This document shows, piece by piece, positions 1 through 8,411 of a DNA stretch of 64,000 nt. The notes beneath the pieces were generated by a model that searched no databases, had not been told where the DNA came from, and was given only the letters and a program-made list of their open reading frames with translations. This DNA is from Bowmanella denitrificans (GTDB lineage: Bacteria > Pseudomonadota > Gammaproteobacteria > Enterobacterales > Alteromonadaceae): NCBI RefSeq assembly GCF_002887595.1, contig NZ_PEBU01000014.1:62001-126000 (forward strand), in the 5' to 3' direction. The position numbers were made by a program, and so were the translations under genes. The stretch's first letter is position 1, and every line of letters starts with the position of its first letter.

Positions 1-1844
1 AAGATACGCGGGTATTTACCGGCCAGTGACCAGGTCAGGAAAAACGGTGTCCAGTCAATATAGCGGCGCAATGTAGCAATATCCGCCGTGACTTCCTGCA
101 CGCCAGGTTGATTGGGCGACTTGGGTTGATAGTCGCTAAAGTCCAGTTTGACGTCATTAGCACGGGCCTGCTCCAAGGAAACAGGTTTGGTACGCGGCTT
201 TTTACGGGCATGCTGCTCACGAACTTTGGCATATTCCAGTGACAGCTCAGCGGCAAAATCGGCGCGCCCTGTAGCTGAAATCAGTTTCTGACACACCCCT
301 ACCGCGCGGGACGCGTTAGGCACATACACCACAGGGCCATGATAATTCTGTTCAATTTTTACCGCGGTATGGGCTTTGGACGTGGTCGCGCCGCCAATCA
401 GCAGCGGTAACTCAAAACCCTGACGCTGCATTTCCTTGGCCACATGCACCATTTCATCCAGCGACGGGGTAATCAAACCAGATAAGCCAATCATATCGGC
501 CTGTTGTTCGCGGGCGGTTTGCAGAATCTTCTCGCAGGGCACCATCACACCAAGGTCAATCACCTCGAAGTTATTACATTGCAGCACCACACCAACAATG
601 TTCTTGCCGATATCGTGGACATCGCCTTTTACCGTGGCCAGCAGGATCTTGCCGTTGGAGGAACCGGCACTTTTTTCCTTTTCAATATAAGGCTGCAGGT
701 AAGCCACCGCGCGCTTCATCACCCGCGCCGATTTGACCACTTGCGGCAGGAACATCTTGCCCTCTCCGAACAGGTCGCCCACCACATTCATGCCGTCCAT
801 TAACGGCCCTTCGATCACATGCAGGGGTTTCTCGGCTTGCTGGCGGGCCGCCTCGGTGTCTTCTTCGATAAAATCGGTAATACCTTTTACCAGCGCATGT
901 TCCAGGCGTTTGTTCACCGGCCAGCTACGCCATTCCTGGGTTTCTTTTTCTACCTCTTTACCGTCGCCTTTGTATTTGGGCGCCAGTTCCAGTAACCGGT
1001 CGGTGGCATCGGGGTGACGATTAAGAATGACATCCTCAACGGCTTCGCGCAGTTCCTTAGGGATATCATCATATACCGCCAATTGTCCGGCATTGACAAT
1101 GGCCATATCCATCCCGGCCTTGATGGCATAGTACAGAAACACCGAGTGCATGGCCTCGCGCACCGGCTCGTTGCCGCGAAACGAGAATGATACGTTAGAC
1201 AGGCCGCCGGAAATATGCGCATGGGGCAAATGCTGACGAATCCTGCGGGTGGCATTGATAAAGTCCACCGCATAGTTGTTGTGCTCTTCAATGCCGGTGG
1301 CCACCGCAAAGATATTCGGGTCAAAAATAATATCTTCCGGGGCAAAGCCGATTTTCTCGGTGAGCAGCTTGTAACTGCGCTGACAAATTTCAAACTTACG
1401 CGCTTCGGTATCGGCCTGGCCGGTTTCATCAAAGGCCATCACCACAGTAGCAGCGCCATAACGCTTAATCAGTTTGGCCTGATGCAGAAACTGCTCCTCG
1501 CCTTCCTTAAGACTGATGGAGTTAACAATGGCCTTGCCTTGCACGCACTTCAGGCCCGCCTCTATCACCGACCATTTGGACGAGTCGATCATCACCGGCA
1601 CCCGGCTGATATCCGGCTCGGAGGCAATCAGGTTCAAGAAACGCACCATGGCAGCTTCTGAGTCCAACATGGCTTCGTCCATGTTGATATCGATCACCTG
1701 GGCACCGTTTTCCACCTGCTGGCGGGCCACATCCAGGGCGGTTTCATAGTCGCCTTCCAGAATCAGGCGTTTAAAGCGGGCGGAGCCTGTGACGTTGGTA
1801 CGCTCGCCGACGTTGATAAAGTTGGCGCTGGCTTGTTGAGTCAT
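1..1844 (-). CDS. metH: Methionine synthase, pterin/cobalamin part (split MetH), partial
   Basis: Cobalamin-dependent methionine synthase lacking its homocysteine domain; it begins at the 5-methyltetrahydrofolate-binding domain ([20 protein letters not shown]) and runs off the left edge. The pterin-binding barrel covers about residues 1-300. The cobalamin cap and Rossmann domains follow, with GDVHDIG at residues 407-413; H410 is the expected lower axial cobalt ligand, followed by SGL and IGGATTS. The C-terminal activation domain begins but is cut at base 1. The ATG has a GAGGT ribosome-binding site and lies 15 bases after the stop of the upstream gene, which encodes the missing homocysteine domain. 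The two products would have to act together to methylate homocysteine. MetH is usually one polypeptide of about 1,200 residues. Confidence 0.95.
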   Translation of the reverse strand, partial: MTQQASANFINVGERTNVTGSARFKRLILEGDYETALDVARQQVENGAQVIDINMDEAMLDSEAAMVRFLNLIASEPDISRVPVMIDSSKWSVIEAGLKCVQGKAIVNSISLKEGEEQFLHQAKLIKRYGAATVVMAFDETGQADTEARKFEICQRSYKLLTEKIGFAPEDIIFDPNIFAVATGIEEHNNYAVDFINATRRIRQHLPHAHISGGLSNVSFSFRGNEPVREAMHSVFLYYAIKAGMDMAIVNAGQLAVYDDIPKELREAVEDVILNRHPDATDRLLELAPKYKGDGKEVEKETQEWRSWPVNKRLEHALVKGITDFIEEDTEAARQQAEKPLHVIEGPLMDGMNVVGDLFGEGKMFLPQVVKSARVMKRAVAYLQPYIEKEKSAGSSNGKILLATVKGDVHDIGKNIVGVVLQCNNFEVIDLGVMVPCEKILQTAREQQADMIGLSGLITPSLDEMVHVAKEMQRQGFELPLLIGGATTSKAHTAVKIEQNYHGPVVYVPNASRAVGVCQKLISATGRADFAAELSLEYAKVREQHARKKPRTKPVSLEQARANDVKLDFSDYQPKSPNQPGVQEVTADIATLRRYIDWTPFFLTWSLAGKYPRI

Positions 1845-1859
1845 GCTTACCTCGGTCTG

Positions 1860-2900
1860 TTACTGTACAAAGGGCTCTAGGCCGGACAGGCGTAATCTGA
1901 CCGGCAGCTTTGGCGCGGTTCTTGGCGCTTTACCCGCGACGGCATCGGCCAGCACACGAATATGCTGTGGCGTGGTACCACAACAGCCACCGACAATATT
2001 CAGCATTCCGGCATCGGCCCATTCACGAATATGTACCGCCATTTCTTCGCCGTCCATATCGTATTCGCCAAATTCATTGGGCAGACCGGCATTGGGGTGG
2101 GCAGATACCGCACATTCGCACACATCACTGAGCTCCTGCACATACTGGCGCAGCAAATCCGGCCCCAGAGCGCAATTAAGACCAAAGGACAGCGGCTTTA
2201 TATGGCGCAGTGAATAATAAAAAGCTTCGGTGGTTTGCCCGGACAGGGTACGCCCCGACGCATCGGTGATGGTACCTGAGATCATCACTGGCAAGCGCTG
2301 TTCGCGCTTTTCAAATACATTTTCCACCGCAAAGGCGGCTGCTTTGGCATTTAAGGTATCAAAGATGGTTTCAATCAGAATAATATCTGCACCGCCTTCC
2401 ATCAGGGCCTGAGTAGCCTCCTCATAGGCTGCCACCAACTCATCAAAGGTGACATTACGTTTGCCTGGATCATTCACATCTGGCGAGATTGAGGCGGTGC
2501 GGTTAGTGGGACCTAACACCCCGGCGACATAGCGGGGGCGTTCAGGCGTACTGTATTTGTCGCAAGCCTGCCTGGCCAAACGGGTGGCCTCAAGATTAAT
2601 TTCATACACCAGCGCCTGCATATCATAATCCGCCATGGCGATAGAGGTGGCGTTAAAGGTGTTGGTTTCCAGAATATCGGCCCCTGCAGCCAGATACTGT
2701 TCATGAATGTCAGAAATAATCTCTGGCTGGGTTAATACCAGCAAATCATTGTTGCCCTTGATATCCATATGCCAGTCGGCAAAACGCTGTCCGCGATAAT
2801 CGGCTTCTTCCAGCTTATGCTGCTGGATCATGGTGCCCATGGCGCCATCCAGGATCAGGATGCGCGATTTCAGGGCCTCTTCGATGGGCTTAAGCTTCAA
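1860..2900 (-). CDS. metH: Homocysteine S-methyltransferase domain of split MetH
   Basis: A 346-residue zinc-dependent homocysteine-binding barrel equivalent to the N-terminal domain of E. coli MetH. It opens with the typical [17 protein letters not shown]. The zinc-ligand cysteines are visible in GLNCALGPD (about residue 245) and GGCCGTTP (about residue 310). The protein ends shortly after this domain, where the linker to the pterin domain would normally continue. It sits 23 bases after metA and 15 bases before the gene for the remaining MetH domains, so the three genes look like one operon. It could be called a stand-alone homocysteine methyltransferase, but adjacency and exact domain complementarity argue for a MetH subunit. 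Confidence 0.93.
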   Translation of the reverse strand: MKLKPIEEALKSRILILDGAMGTMIQQHKLEEADYRGQRFADWHMDIKGNNDLLVLTQPEIISDIHEQYLAAGADILETNTFNATSIAMADYDMQALVYEINLEATRLARQACDKYSTPERPRYVAGVLGPTNRTASISPDVNDPGKRNVTFDELVAAYEEATQALMEGGADIILIETIFDTLNAKAAAFAVENVFEKREQRLPVMISGTITDASGRTLSGQTTEAFYYSLRHIKPLSFGLNCALGPDLLRQYVQELSDVCECAVSAHPNAGLPNEFGEYDMDGEEMAVHIREWADAGMLNIVGGCCGTTPQHIRVLADAVAGKAPRTAPKLPVRLRLSGLEPFVQ

Positions 2901-2923
2901 CTAAACAATCCTCTTTATGCCTT

Positions 2924-3841
2924 TCAGGCAATATCCGACAGGTTATACGGGGTTTCCTGATACACATAGTAATTCAGCCAGTTGGTGAACAACAAATTAC
3001 CATGGGAGCGCCAGGTGACCAATGGCGGCTTGCCAGGGTCATCGCCAGGGAAATAATTATCCGGCACAGCAGGCGACAGGCCACTATCCAGATCGCGCTG
3101 ATACTCACCTGCCAGGGTATCAGGGTCATATTCTGGGTGACCGGTAACAAATACCAAACGCTTGTCCTTACTGGCTGCCAGGTAAACCCCGGCCTTGTCT
3201 GAGGTGGCCAGTACCTTGATATCCGCTAATGACAAATAGGTGTCTGTCGGAATTTCCCCAAAACGGGAATGGCAGGCGTTGAATACCGGGTCGAAACCGC
3301 GCAGCAGTTCATCGTGCTCCTGATTAACCTGATGCACAAACACGCCAGAGAGCTTATTTTCGCGCAGACGCCGGTCAATACCATAGTAATGGTACATGGC
3401 TGCATGGGCGGCCCAGCACAAAAACAGGGTGGACTGCACATGGCGTCGTGCCCAATCCAGTACCGATTGCATCTTATCCCAGTACTTAACATCTTCATAA
3501 TCCAGCAAGGCCAGCGGTGCGCCGGTGACAATCAGCCCGTCATACTTCTTCTGCGCTACATCTTCAAATTGGTGATAAAACGCATCCATATGGGCTTTCG
3601 GGGTATTCTTCGGTGCTTCGTTGTCAATCCGAATTAAATCCACATTGATTTGCAATGGCGTATTGGACAGCAGTCGCAACAGTTGCACTTCGGTCTCAAT
3701 CTTATTCGGCATCAAATTCAGAATACCGACTTCCAAAGGACGAATATCCTGATGGGCCGCACGGTCCATCCCCATCACAAAAATGTTCTCTTCGCCTAAA
3801 ACATCTTGTGCAGGTAAGTCATTGGGTATGCGAATTGGCAT
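2924..3841 (-). CDS. metA: Homoserine O-succinyltransferase (acyltransferase)
   Basis: A 305-residue MetA that acylates homoserine in the first committed step of methionine synthesis in the cytoplasm. Family features are the start MPIRIPNDLPAQ, the catalytic cysteine in LFLCWAAHAA, and the His/Glu pair in TGHPEYD. The reading frame is open 42 codons further upstream, but that extension would run through the MetJ operator at 3900-3939, and MPIRIPNDLPA is the conserved N-terminus, so the ATG at 3841 is chosen. It is first in an operon with the two metH genes, which joins the start and the end of the pathway under one promoter. Whether the acyl donor is succinyl- or acetyl-CoA cannot be told from the motifs read here. 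Confidence 0.95.
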   Translation of the reverse strand: MPIRIPNDLPAQDVLGEENIFVMGMDRAAHQDIRPLEVGILNLMPNKIETEVQLLRLLSNTPLQINVDLIRIDNEAPKNTPKAHMDAFYHQFEDVAQKKYDGLIVTGAPLALLDYEDVKYWDKMQSVLDWARRHVQSTLFLCWAAHAAMYHYYGIDRRLRENKLSGVFVHQVNQEHDELLRGFDPVFNACHSRFGEIPTDTYLSLADIKVLATSDKAGVYLAASKDKRLVFVTGHPEYDPDTLAGEYQRDLDSGLSPAVPDNYFPGDDPGKPPLVTWRSHGNLLFTNWLNYYVYQETPYNLSDIA

Positions 3842-3899
3842 GGTAGTGCTCCGAACAAGTGAACGAATAGGCCGCCCCGGCGCTATGGCGATCTTGCCA

Positions 3900-3939
3900 A
3901 GACGTCTGGAAATGTCAACCTCTTTACGTCTAGACGTCC
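3900..3939 (-). promoter_or_regulatory. Tandem MetJ operator over the metA promoter
   Basis: Five consecutive 8-base met boxes in register. Against consensus AGACGTCT, 3900-3907 matches 8/8, 3908-3915 4/8, 3916-3923 5/8, 3924-3931 6/8 and 3932-3939 7/8. MetJ with S-adenosylmethionine binds such tandem 8-bp boxes cooperatively. A perfect minus-strand -35 hexamer TTGACA (3913-3918) lies inside the array, with a weak -10 candidate CAAGAT (3891-3896) at 16-bp spacing, so bound repressor would cover the promoter. The MFS gene starts divergently 169 bases away and may share this control. Confidence 0.88.
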
Positions 3940-4108
3940 AAAACAAGTGTGATAAGATGGAAATCAAAGTTCACAGTCTGTCTTTGCGGTACGTCAGCGC
4001 CGCCGTTACCCCGCGTGCAGAGGATCGGTTTGTAAAAGGTGACTTTTAAATCAAGAGTAAAACCTATAGCTTATACACCTGTTAAAAGACCCTGAAGGAC
4101 CAGATAGC

Positions 4109-5341
4109 GTGAACTGGCAACTGGCTAGACAATTTCCTTCCCTGGTGTGGATTATGATCCTCGGGGTATTCTTTTCACGTGGTACCTTCTTTATGGTCTG
4201 GCCCTTCATGGCCATTATGCTTTACCAGAAGTTCAACCTGAACGAATGGCAAGTGGGCCTGACCATGACCTTGTCTGCCGTATCGGCCGTATTGGTGGGG
4301 TTTTACGCCGGGGCACTCACCGACAGGCTGGGGCGTAAAACCATGCTGCTCACTGCCGGGGTGCTGGCAGTACTGGCTTTCAGTCTGCTTGCCGTTGCCG
4401 ATCAGGTACTGCTTTATGCTATCTGCATGGCCTTTTGCGCCATTAGCCGGGAGATTTGGGAACCACCAGCCAAAGCTATTATCAGTGATATGCTGCCAAG
4501 TAGTGAAATGCGCGAGATGGCTTTTCAATTACGCTACTTTTCCATCAATGTGGGGGCGGCACTGTTTCCCCTGGCGGGCGTATGGCTGGGTTTTTCCGGC
4601 CAGCAGCATACATTTTTTGCCGTTGCAGCCGTGTACCTTCTTTTACTATGGGTTGTCTGGTGGGGGTTTCGTCGCCCTTCGTCCCCCAAAACTGCGGCAG
4701 CCAGCATTGTGCCCCTCAGACAGATATTAACCGTACTTAAGCAGGATAAGCTGTTTTTGCTGCTGGTTGCCGCCAATACTTTAGTGGCATTTGTCTTTGC
4801 GCATATGGACTCATCCCTGGTTCAGTATCTGAGTCGTGAAGGATTGGACAACGTGGTGCAGTTAGTCGGCACCCTGATTTTCACCAACGGTATGACGATT
4901 GTCTGTTTTCAATTTGTGATGGTCAGACTGATGCAAAAACGCAGTTTGACTCACAGAGTGCAAGTAGGCATGGTACTGCTGACACTTTCCCAGTTAAGCT
5001 ATGCCCTTAATCCGGTAGAATGGTATTGGGGCTGGATAGTTGCCACCTTTTTACTGAGTCTGGGCGAATGCGTGCTGTTTCCGACCATGAACATCCAGAT
5101 CGACCGCATTGCGCCGCCCAATATGCGCGGGGTTTACTACGGTGCTGCGGCAATCTATTCGTTGGGATTTGCTACCGCCCCTTATATTGGCGGTCTGCTG
5201 CTCAAGGCCTATGGCGGCCCCGCACTGTTTCTTTGCACGAGCTTTTGCTGTTTGGCGGTGTTCGTTCTTTATCAACAGGTTAGACGGGCTGAACGACAAG
5301 CATTGCAGTTGTCTGACGGGCCATTGGAGAATCAGGGATGA
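4109..5341 (+). CDS. MFS transporter (MdtH-like)
   Basis: A 410-residue major facilitator superfamily protein with about 12 hydrophobic segments. MFS motif A is present between segments 2 and 3 (GALTDRLGRK), and the N-terminus (VFFSRGTFFMVWPFMAIML) resembles MdtH-type drug/proton antiporters. It starts at GTG 4109, with AAGGA (4095-4099) nine bases upstream. It is divergent from metA across 267 bases that contain the MetJ array. Its stop overlaps the start of the following DUF1287 gene (ATGA), so the two are translationally coupled. The substrate cannot be inferred: efflux is the family tendency, but co-regulation with methionine genes is possible. Confidence 0.85.
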   Translation: MNWQLARQFPSLVWIMILGVFFSRGTFFMVWPFMAIMLYQKFNLNEWQVGLTMTLSAVSAVLVGFYAGALTDRLGRKTMLLTAGVLAVLAFSLLAVADQVLLYAICMAFCAISREIWEPPAKAIISDMLPSSEMREMAFQLRYFSINVGAALFPLAGVWLGFSGQQHTFFAVAAVYLLLLWVVWWGFRRPSSPKTAAASIVPLRQILTVLKQDKLFLLLVAANTLVAFVFAHMDSSLVQYLSREGLDNVVQLVGTLIFTNGMTIVCFQFVMVRLMQKRSLTHRVQVGMVLLTLSQLSYALNPVEWYWGWIVATFLLSLGECVLFPTMNIQIDRIAPPNMRGVYYGAAAIYSLGFATAPYIGGLLLKAYGGPALFLCTSFCCLAVFVLYQQVRRAERQALQLSDGPLENQG

Positions 5342-5940
5342 TTAAACTTCTGCAGCATTTACCCCTTGTGTGGGTACTGTGGTCACCTCTTCTGATGGCC
5401 AAGCCAACATCCTTAGTAGCTGCGGCCCAGGCCCGCACCCAGATTGAAGTTAACTATAATGGTAGTTACCGTAAGCTGGCCTATCCAGGCGGCGATGTGC
5501 CTGACAATATCGGTGTTTGTACCGACCTGATTATCCGCAGCTATCGCGCACTTGGTGTGGACCTGCAACAATTAGTGCACGAGGATATGCTGGCTAATTT
5601 TTCCTTATATCCATCCAAACGCATCTGGGGCTTGCAAAAACCTGACAGCAATATTGACCACAGGCGAGTCCCCAACCTGCAGGTATTTTTCAGTCGACAG
5701 GGCCTGACATTGCCAAATTCACAGGATAAATCAGACTATCAGCCCGGCGATTTGGTGACCTGGATGCTGCCAGGCAATCTGCCTCATATAGGTATAGTCA
5801 GTACCAGTAAAGCTGCAGATGGAACACCATTAGTACTGCACAATATCGGCGCAGGGCCAGTAGAGGACAACCGGCTGTTCAGCTTTCCTATCACCGGACA
5901 TTACCGCTATTTTCATCAGTATTCCAACCAACAAAACTGA
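5338..5940 (+). CDS. DUF1287 family secreted protein
   Basis: A 200-residue protein with a short hydrophobic N-terminal segment (about residues 5-20) that looks like a Sec signal. The body fits DUF1287, a family related to NlpC/P60-like cysteine hydrolases: VCTDLIIRSYRALGVDL carries the candidate nucleophile cysteine, and GDLVTWMLPGNLPHIGIVS the candidate histidine. This suggests a periplasmic amidase or peptidase, but the activity is not established. It is coupled to the upstream MFS gene by a 4-base overlap and is followed by a strong bidirectional terminator shared with recA. Confidence 0.75.
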   Translation: MIKLLQHLPLVWVLWSPLLMAKPTSLVAAAQARTQIEVNYNGSYRKLAYPGGDVPDNIGVCTDLIIRSYRALGVDLQQLVHEDMLANFSLYPSKRIWGLQKPDSNIDHRRVPNLQVFFSRQGLTLPNSQDKSDYQPGDLVTWMLPGNLPHIGIVSTSKAADGTPLVLHNIGAGPVEDNRLFSFPITGHYRYFHQYSNQQN

Positions 5941-5975
5941 TAAAAGTGAATCCATACTATGAATGCCTGAAAACA

Positions 5976-5999
5976 AAAAGGCCCGAAAACGGGCCTTTC
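5976..5999. terminator. Bidirectional terminator between DUF1287 gene and recA
   Basis: The stem AAGGCCCG / CGGGCCTT with an AAAA loop is flanked by A-rich sequence on the left and T-rich on the right, so it can terminate both the rightward DUF1287 transcript and the leftward recA transcript. Confidence 0.88.
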
Positions 6000-6017
6000 T
6001 CACAAACAAGCTAATGC

Positions 6018-7049
6018 TTACAGTACATCTTCAGAAACGCCTTCCTCGGCTTTAACTGTTTTAGCCAATAACAGTTTGTCACGCAGTTGCTTTTCAATCG
6101 CCTGAGCAATCTCTGGTTTTTCCTTCATAAATTTCACCGCGTTGGCCTTACCCTGGCCGATACGTTCGCCATTATAGCTATACCAGGCCCCGGCTTTTTC
6201 CACGAACTTGTGTAGCACGCCCATGTCCACCAGCTCGGCTTCTTTGCTTATCCCTTCGCCGTACATAATATTAAATTCGGCCTGCTTGAAGGGTGGCGCC
6301 ACTTTGTTTTTTACCACCTTCACGCGGGTTTCGCTGCCAACAACTTCATCCCCCTCTTTCACCGCACCAATACGGCGGATATCCAAGCGAACCGAGGCAT
6401 AGAATTTCAGTGCATTACCACCAGTGGTGGTCTCGGGGTTACCGAACATCACACCAATTTTCATACGGATCTGGTTGATAAAAATACATAAGGTATTGGA
6501 GCGCTTAATATTACCGGTCAGCTTACGTAGTGCCTGCGACATCAGACGAGCCTGTAACCCCACATGAGAGTCACCCATTTCACCTTCAATCTCAGCTTTA
6601 GGCGTCAGGGCTGCCACTGAGTCTACTACCACCACATCCACGGCGCCTGAACGCACCAACATATCGCAAATTTCCAGCGCCTGTTCACCGGTATCCGGCT
6701 GAGATACCAGCAGCTCTTCCACATTCACGCCAAGCTTACCAGCATAAACAGGGTCAAGTGCATGCTCGGCATCCACGAAGGCGCAGGTTTTACCCATTTT
6801 CTGTGCCTGGGCAATCACTTGCAGTGTTAAGGTAGTTTTACCAGAAGACTCAGGACCGTAGATTTCCACTACCCGGCCACAAGGCAGGCCGCCAATCCCC
6901 AGCGCCACATCCACACTCAAAGAGCCAGTGGAAATAGCTTCAATATCCATCGCCTGGTTATCGCCCAGACGCATTATGGCACCTTTACCGAATTGTTTTT
7001 CAATTTGTCCCAGGGCGGCTGACAAGGCCCTGGCTTTATTATCTTCCAT
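6018..7049 (-). CDS. recA: Recombinase RecA
   Basis: A 343-residue RecA for strand exchange and LexA co-cleavage in the SOS response. Walker A is GPESSGKTT (about residues 66-74), the Walker B region is [10 protein letters not shown], and the L2 region contains [16 protein letters not shown]. Length and C-terminus (acidic tail ending SEDVL) are normal. AGAAGGAG precedes the ATG at 7049. It is transcribed alone: a terminator follows at once and the next gene converges, so recX, which often follows recA, is not here. The LexA box at 7105-7120 gives direct SOS control. Confidence 0.99.
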   Translation of the reverse strand: MEDNKARALSAALGQIEKQFGKGAIMRLGDNQAMDIEAISTGSLSVDVALGIGGLPCGRVVEIYGPESSGKTTLTLQVIAQAQKMGKTCAFVDAEHALDPVYAGKLGVNVEELLVSQPDTGEQALEICDMLVRSGAVDVVVVDSVAALTPKAEIEGEMGDSHVGLQARLMSQALRKLTGNIKRSNTLCIFINQIRMKIGVMFGNPETTTGGNALKFYASVRLDIRRIGAVKEGDEVVGSETRVKVVKNKVAPPFKQAEFNIMYGEGISKEAELVDMGVLHKFVEKAGAWYSYNGERIGQGKANAVKFMKEKPEIAQAIEKQLRDKLLLAKTVKAEEGVSEDVL

Positions 7050-7098
7050 TGGTCGCTCCTTCTCTGAGCAGGTTGACAGTCGTCATTAATTGAATGCA

Positions 7099-7126
7099 AG
7101 TATACTGTATAGCCATACAGTTACAA
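7099..7126 (-). promoter_or_regulatory. recA promoter with LexA (SOS) box in the spacer
   Basis: CTGTATAGCCATACAG at 7105-7120 is a full LexA operator (CTGT-N8-ACAG). On the minus strand it is preceded by TTGTAA (7121-7126, -35) and followed by TATACT (7099-7104, -10), so the 16-bp spacer is exactly the operator and LexA would exclude RNA polymerase. Confidence 0.92.
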
Positions 7127-7217
7127 GGGCCTGATGGAAAATTTGTGTAGATTGGCGTTTAATAGGATGCCGCCCCTGCGGCTATACCAACAAGGGCGGT
7201 GCCTGGCGGCGATGCTG

Positions 7218-7667
7218 TTACTTAGAGAATCCTCTATTGCCATAACGTCTGGCAAACTTCTCTATGGGTAAACCATTGCATTGCACGTCGTCGACTCTAC
7301 CATTAAACATACTTTGCTTAACCTTTTCATAGGTCTCTTTAGAGGTCACTGCAGCAAAGCACAGCTCGGATTCGCGGCTATCCTGAGTCTTCTCGAAGGT
7401 GTACACCACAACAGATTTGCCCGAGGTGTTGTCGCGGTATTTCTTGGCAAATTCTTTTAAGGTCATGCCGTTACAGCTGAAGGTTTGCAATTCTGTTTGG
7501 TTAAATCCAAATTCTTCAGCTTTAGCTTCCATTGCGGCATCAGATTCAGCTGCAGCAATGCAAATCGCAGTTAAATTGGAATTGTCGCCACTAACCAAAT
7601 CAGCAGCCAAAGTGAATGGACTGGTGCACAGCGCCACAACGGACAAAACAAGGAGTGATTTTTTCAT
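7218..7667 (-). CDS. DUF3718 family exported protein
   Basis: A 149-residue protein with a clear signal peptide (MKKSLLVLSVVALCTSPFTLA, cleavage after ALA-type residues near 21). The mature part is two repeats of about 60 residues, each with an early cysteine (ICIAAAES; LCFAAVTS) and a later Cys-Asn-Gly motif (SCNGMTLKEFAKKY; QCNGLPIEKFARRY), which suggests one disulfide per repeat. This pattern matches DUF3718, a small family of unknown function in Shewanella and Alteromonas relatives. It is a likely periplasmic monomer gene between recA and pncC; no function is proposed. Confidence 0.72.
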   Translation of the reverse strand: MKKSLLVLSVVALCTSPFTLAADLVSGDNSNLTAICIAAAESDAAMEAKAEEFGFNQTELQTFSCNGMTLKEFAKKYRDNTSGKSVVVYTFEKTQDSRESELCFAAVTSKETYEKVKQSMFNGRVDDVQCNGLPIEKFARRYGNRGFSK

Positions 7668-7887
7668 TATTGGGTTTCCCAGATTGAATAATTATTATCA
7701 TTAACAGTCGGTCAATTGGAACCGATGTTAATTAAACCTAATCCAGGAATACCAGTTACGCAAAATCATCCATAAAATAACCATTAATCAACTGGTTGCT
7801 GTTCAATAACAGGCCATTCTGAGCGAACTTAGCGCCCATATGCCAGTTTGGATACTTGTTGCTTGCTGCCGGCACTATGTGCAACCG

Positions 7888-8373
7888 TCAGCGAATAGCT
7901 TCAGCCCCAAACCTCAGGGCAAATTCCACCGCTTGCTGGCGAATTTGCTGTCTATCGCCCTCAAAGCGCTGCAGAACACTTTTTGTTTCGCCCTTCAAGG
8001 CCAGGCCAAACCACACAGTGCCAACCGGCTTCTCCGGGCTGCCACCGTCCGGGCCCGCAATACCGCTAACGGCAATGGCCATGTCAGCCTTGGCGGCATT
8101 TAATGCCCCCTGAGCCATTTCTTCAACGGTCTGGGCTGATACTGCGCCGTGCACCACCAGGGTGTCAGATTGCACACCAAGTAAATCCTGCTTGGCCTGA
8201 TTAGAGTAGGTGATAAAGCCGCGTTCAAACCAGGAGGAACTTCCAGAGACGCTGGTAATGGCGTATCCTATGCCCCCTCCGGTGCAGGATTCAGCGCAGG
8301 TCATTGTCCAACCCTTTTGTTTAAGGGTGTCGCCCAACTCACCGGCCAGGCGCAGGCTCGTTTCTGTCGTCAT
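7888..8373 (-). CDS. pncC: Nicotinamide-nucleotide amidohydrolase PncC (CinA C-terminal type)
   Basis: A 161-residue enzyme that deamidates nicotinamide mononucleotide to nicotinate mononucleotide in pyridine-nucleotide recycling. Family signatures are [13 protein letters not shown] near residue 30, the SxxYSNxxK region ([14 protein letters not shown]), and [11 protein letters not shown] near residue 110. The frame is open to a TTG at 8397, but the ATG at 8373 gives the usual N-terminus. Only 38 bases separate it from the divergent mutS start, so the two promoters must overlap one another or the coding regions. Confidence 0.93.
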   Translation of the reverse strand: MTTETSLRLAGELGDTLKQKGWTMTCAESCTGGGIGYAITSVSGSSSWFERGFITYSNQAKQDLLGVQSDTLVVHGAVSAQTVEEMAQGALNAAKADMAIAVSGIAGPDGGSPEKPVGTVWFGLALKGETKSVLQRFEGDRQQIRQQAVEFALRFGAEAIR

Positions 8374-8411
8374 CTTTTCTAATCCCGACAATAACAAAGA
8401 ATAGCGTCATT

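Noticed and set aside
1860-2900. metH split read as a pseudogene or frameshift
   Set aside because: The downstream gene has its own GAGGT and ATG after a clean stop, and both parts keep all key residues, so a functional split is more likely.
3842-3967. Longer metA start at 3967
   Set aside because: It would translate the MetJ operator, and the conserved MetA N-terminus begins at 3841.
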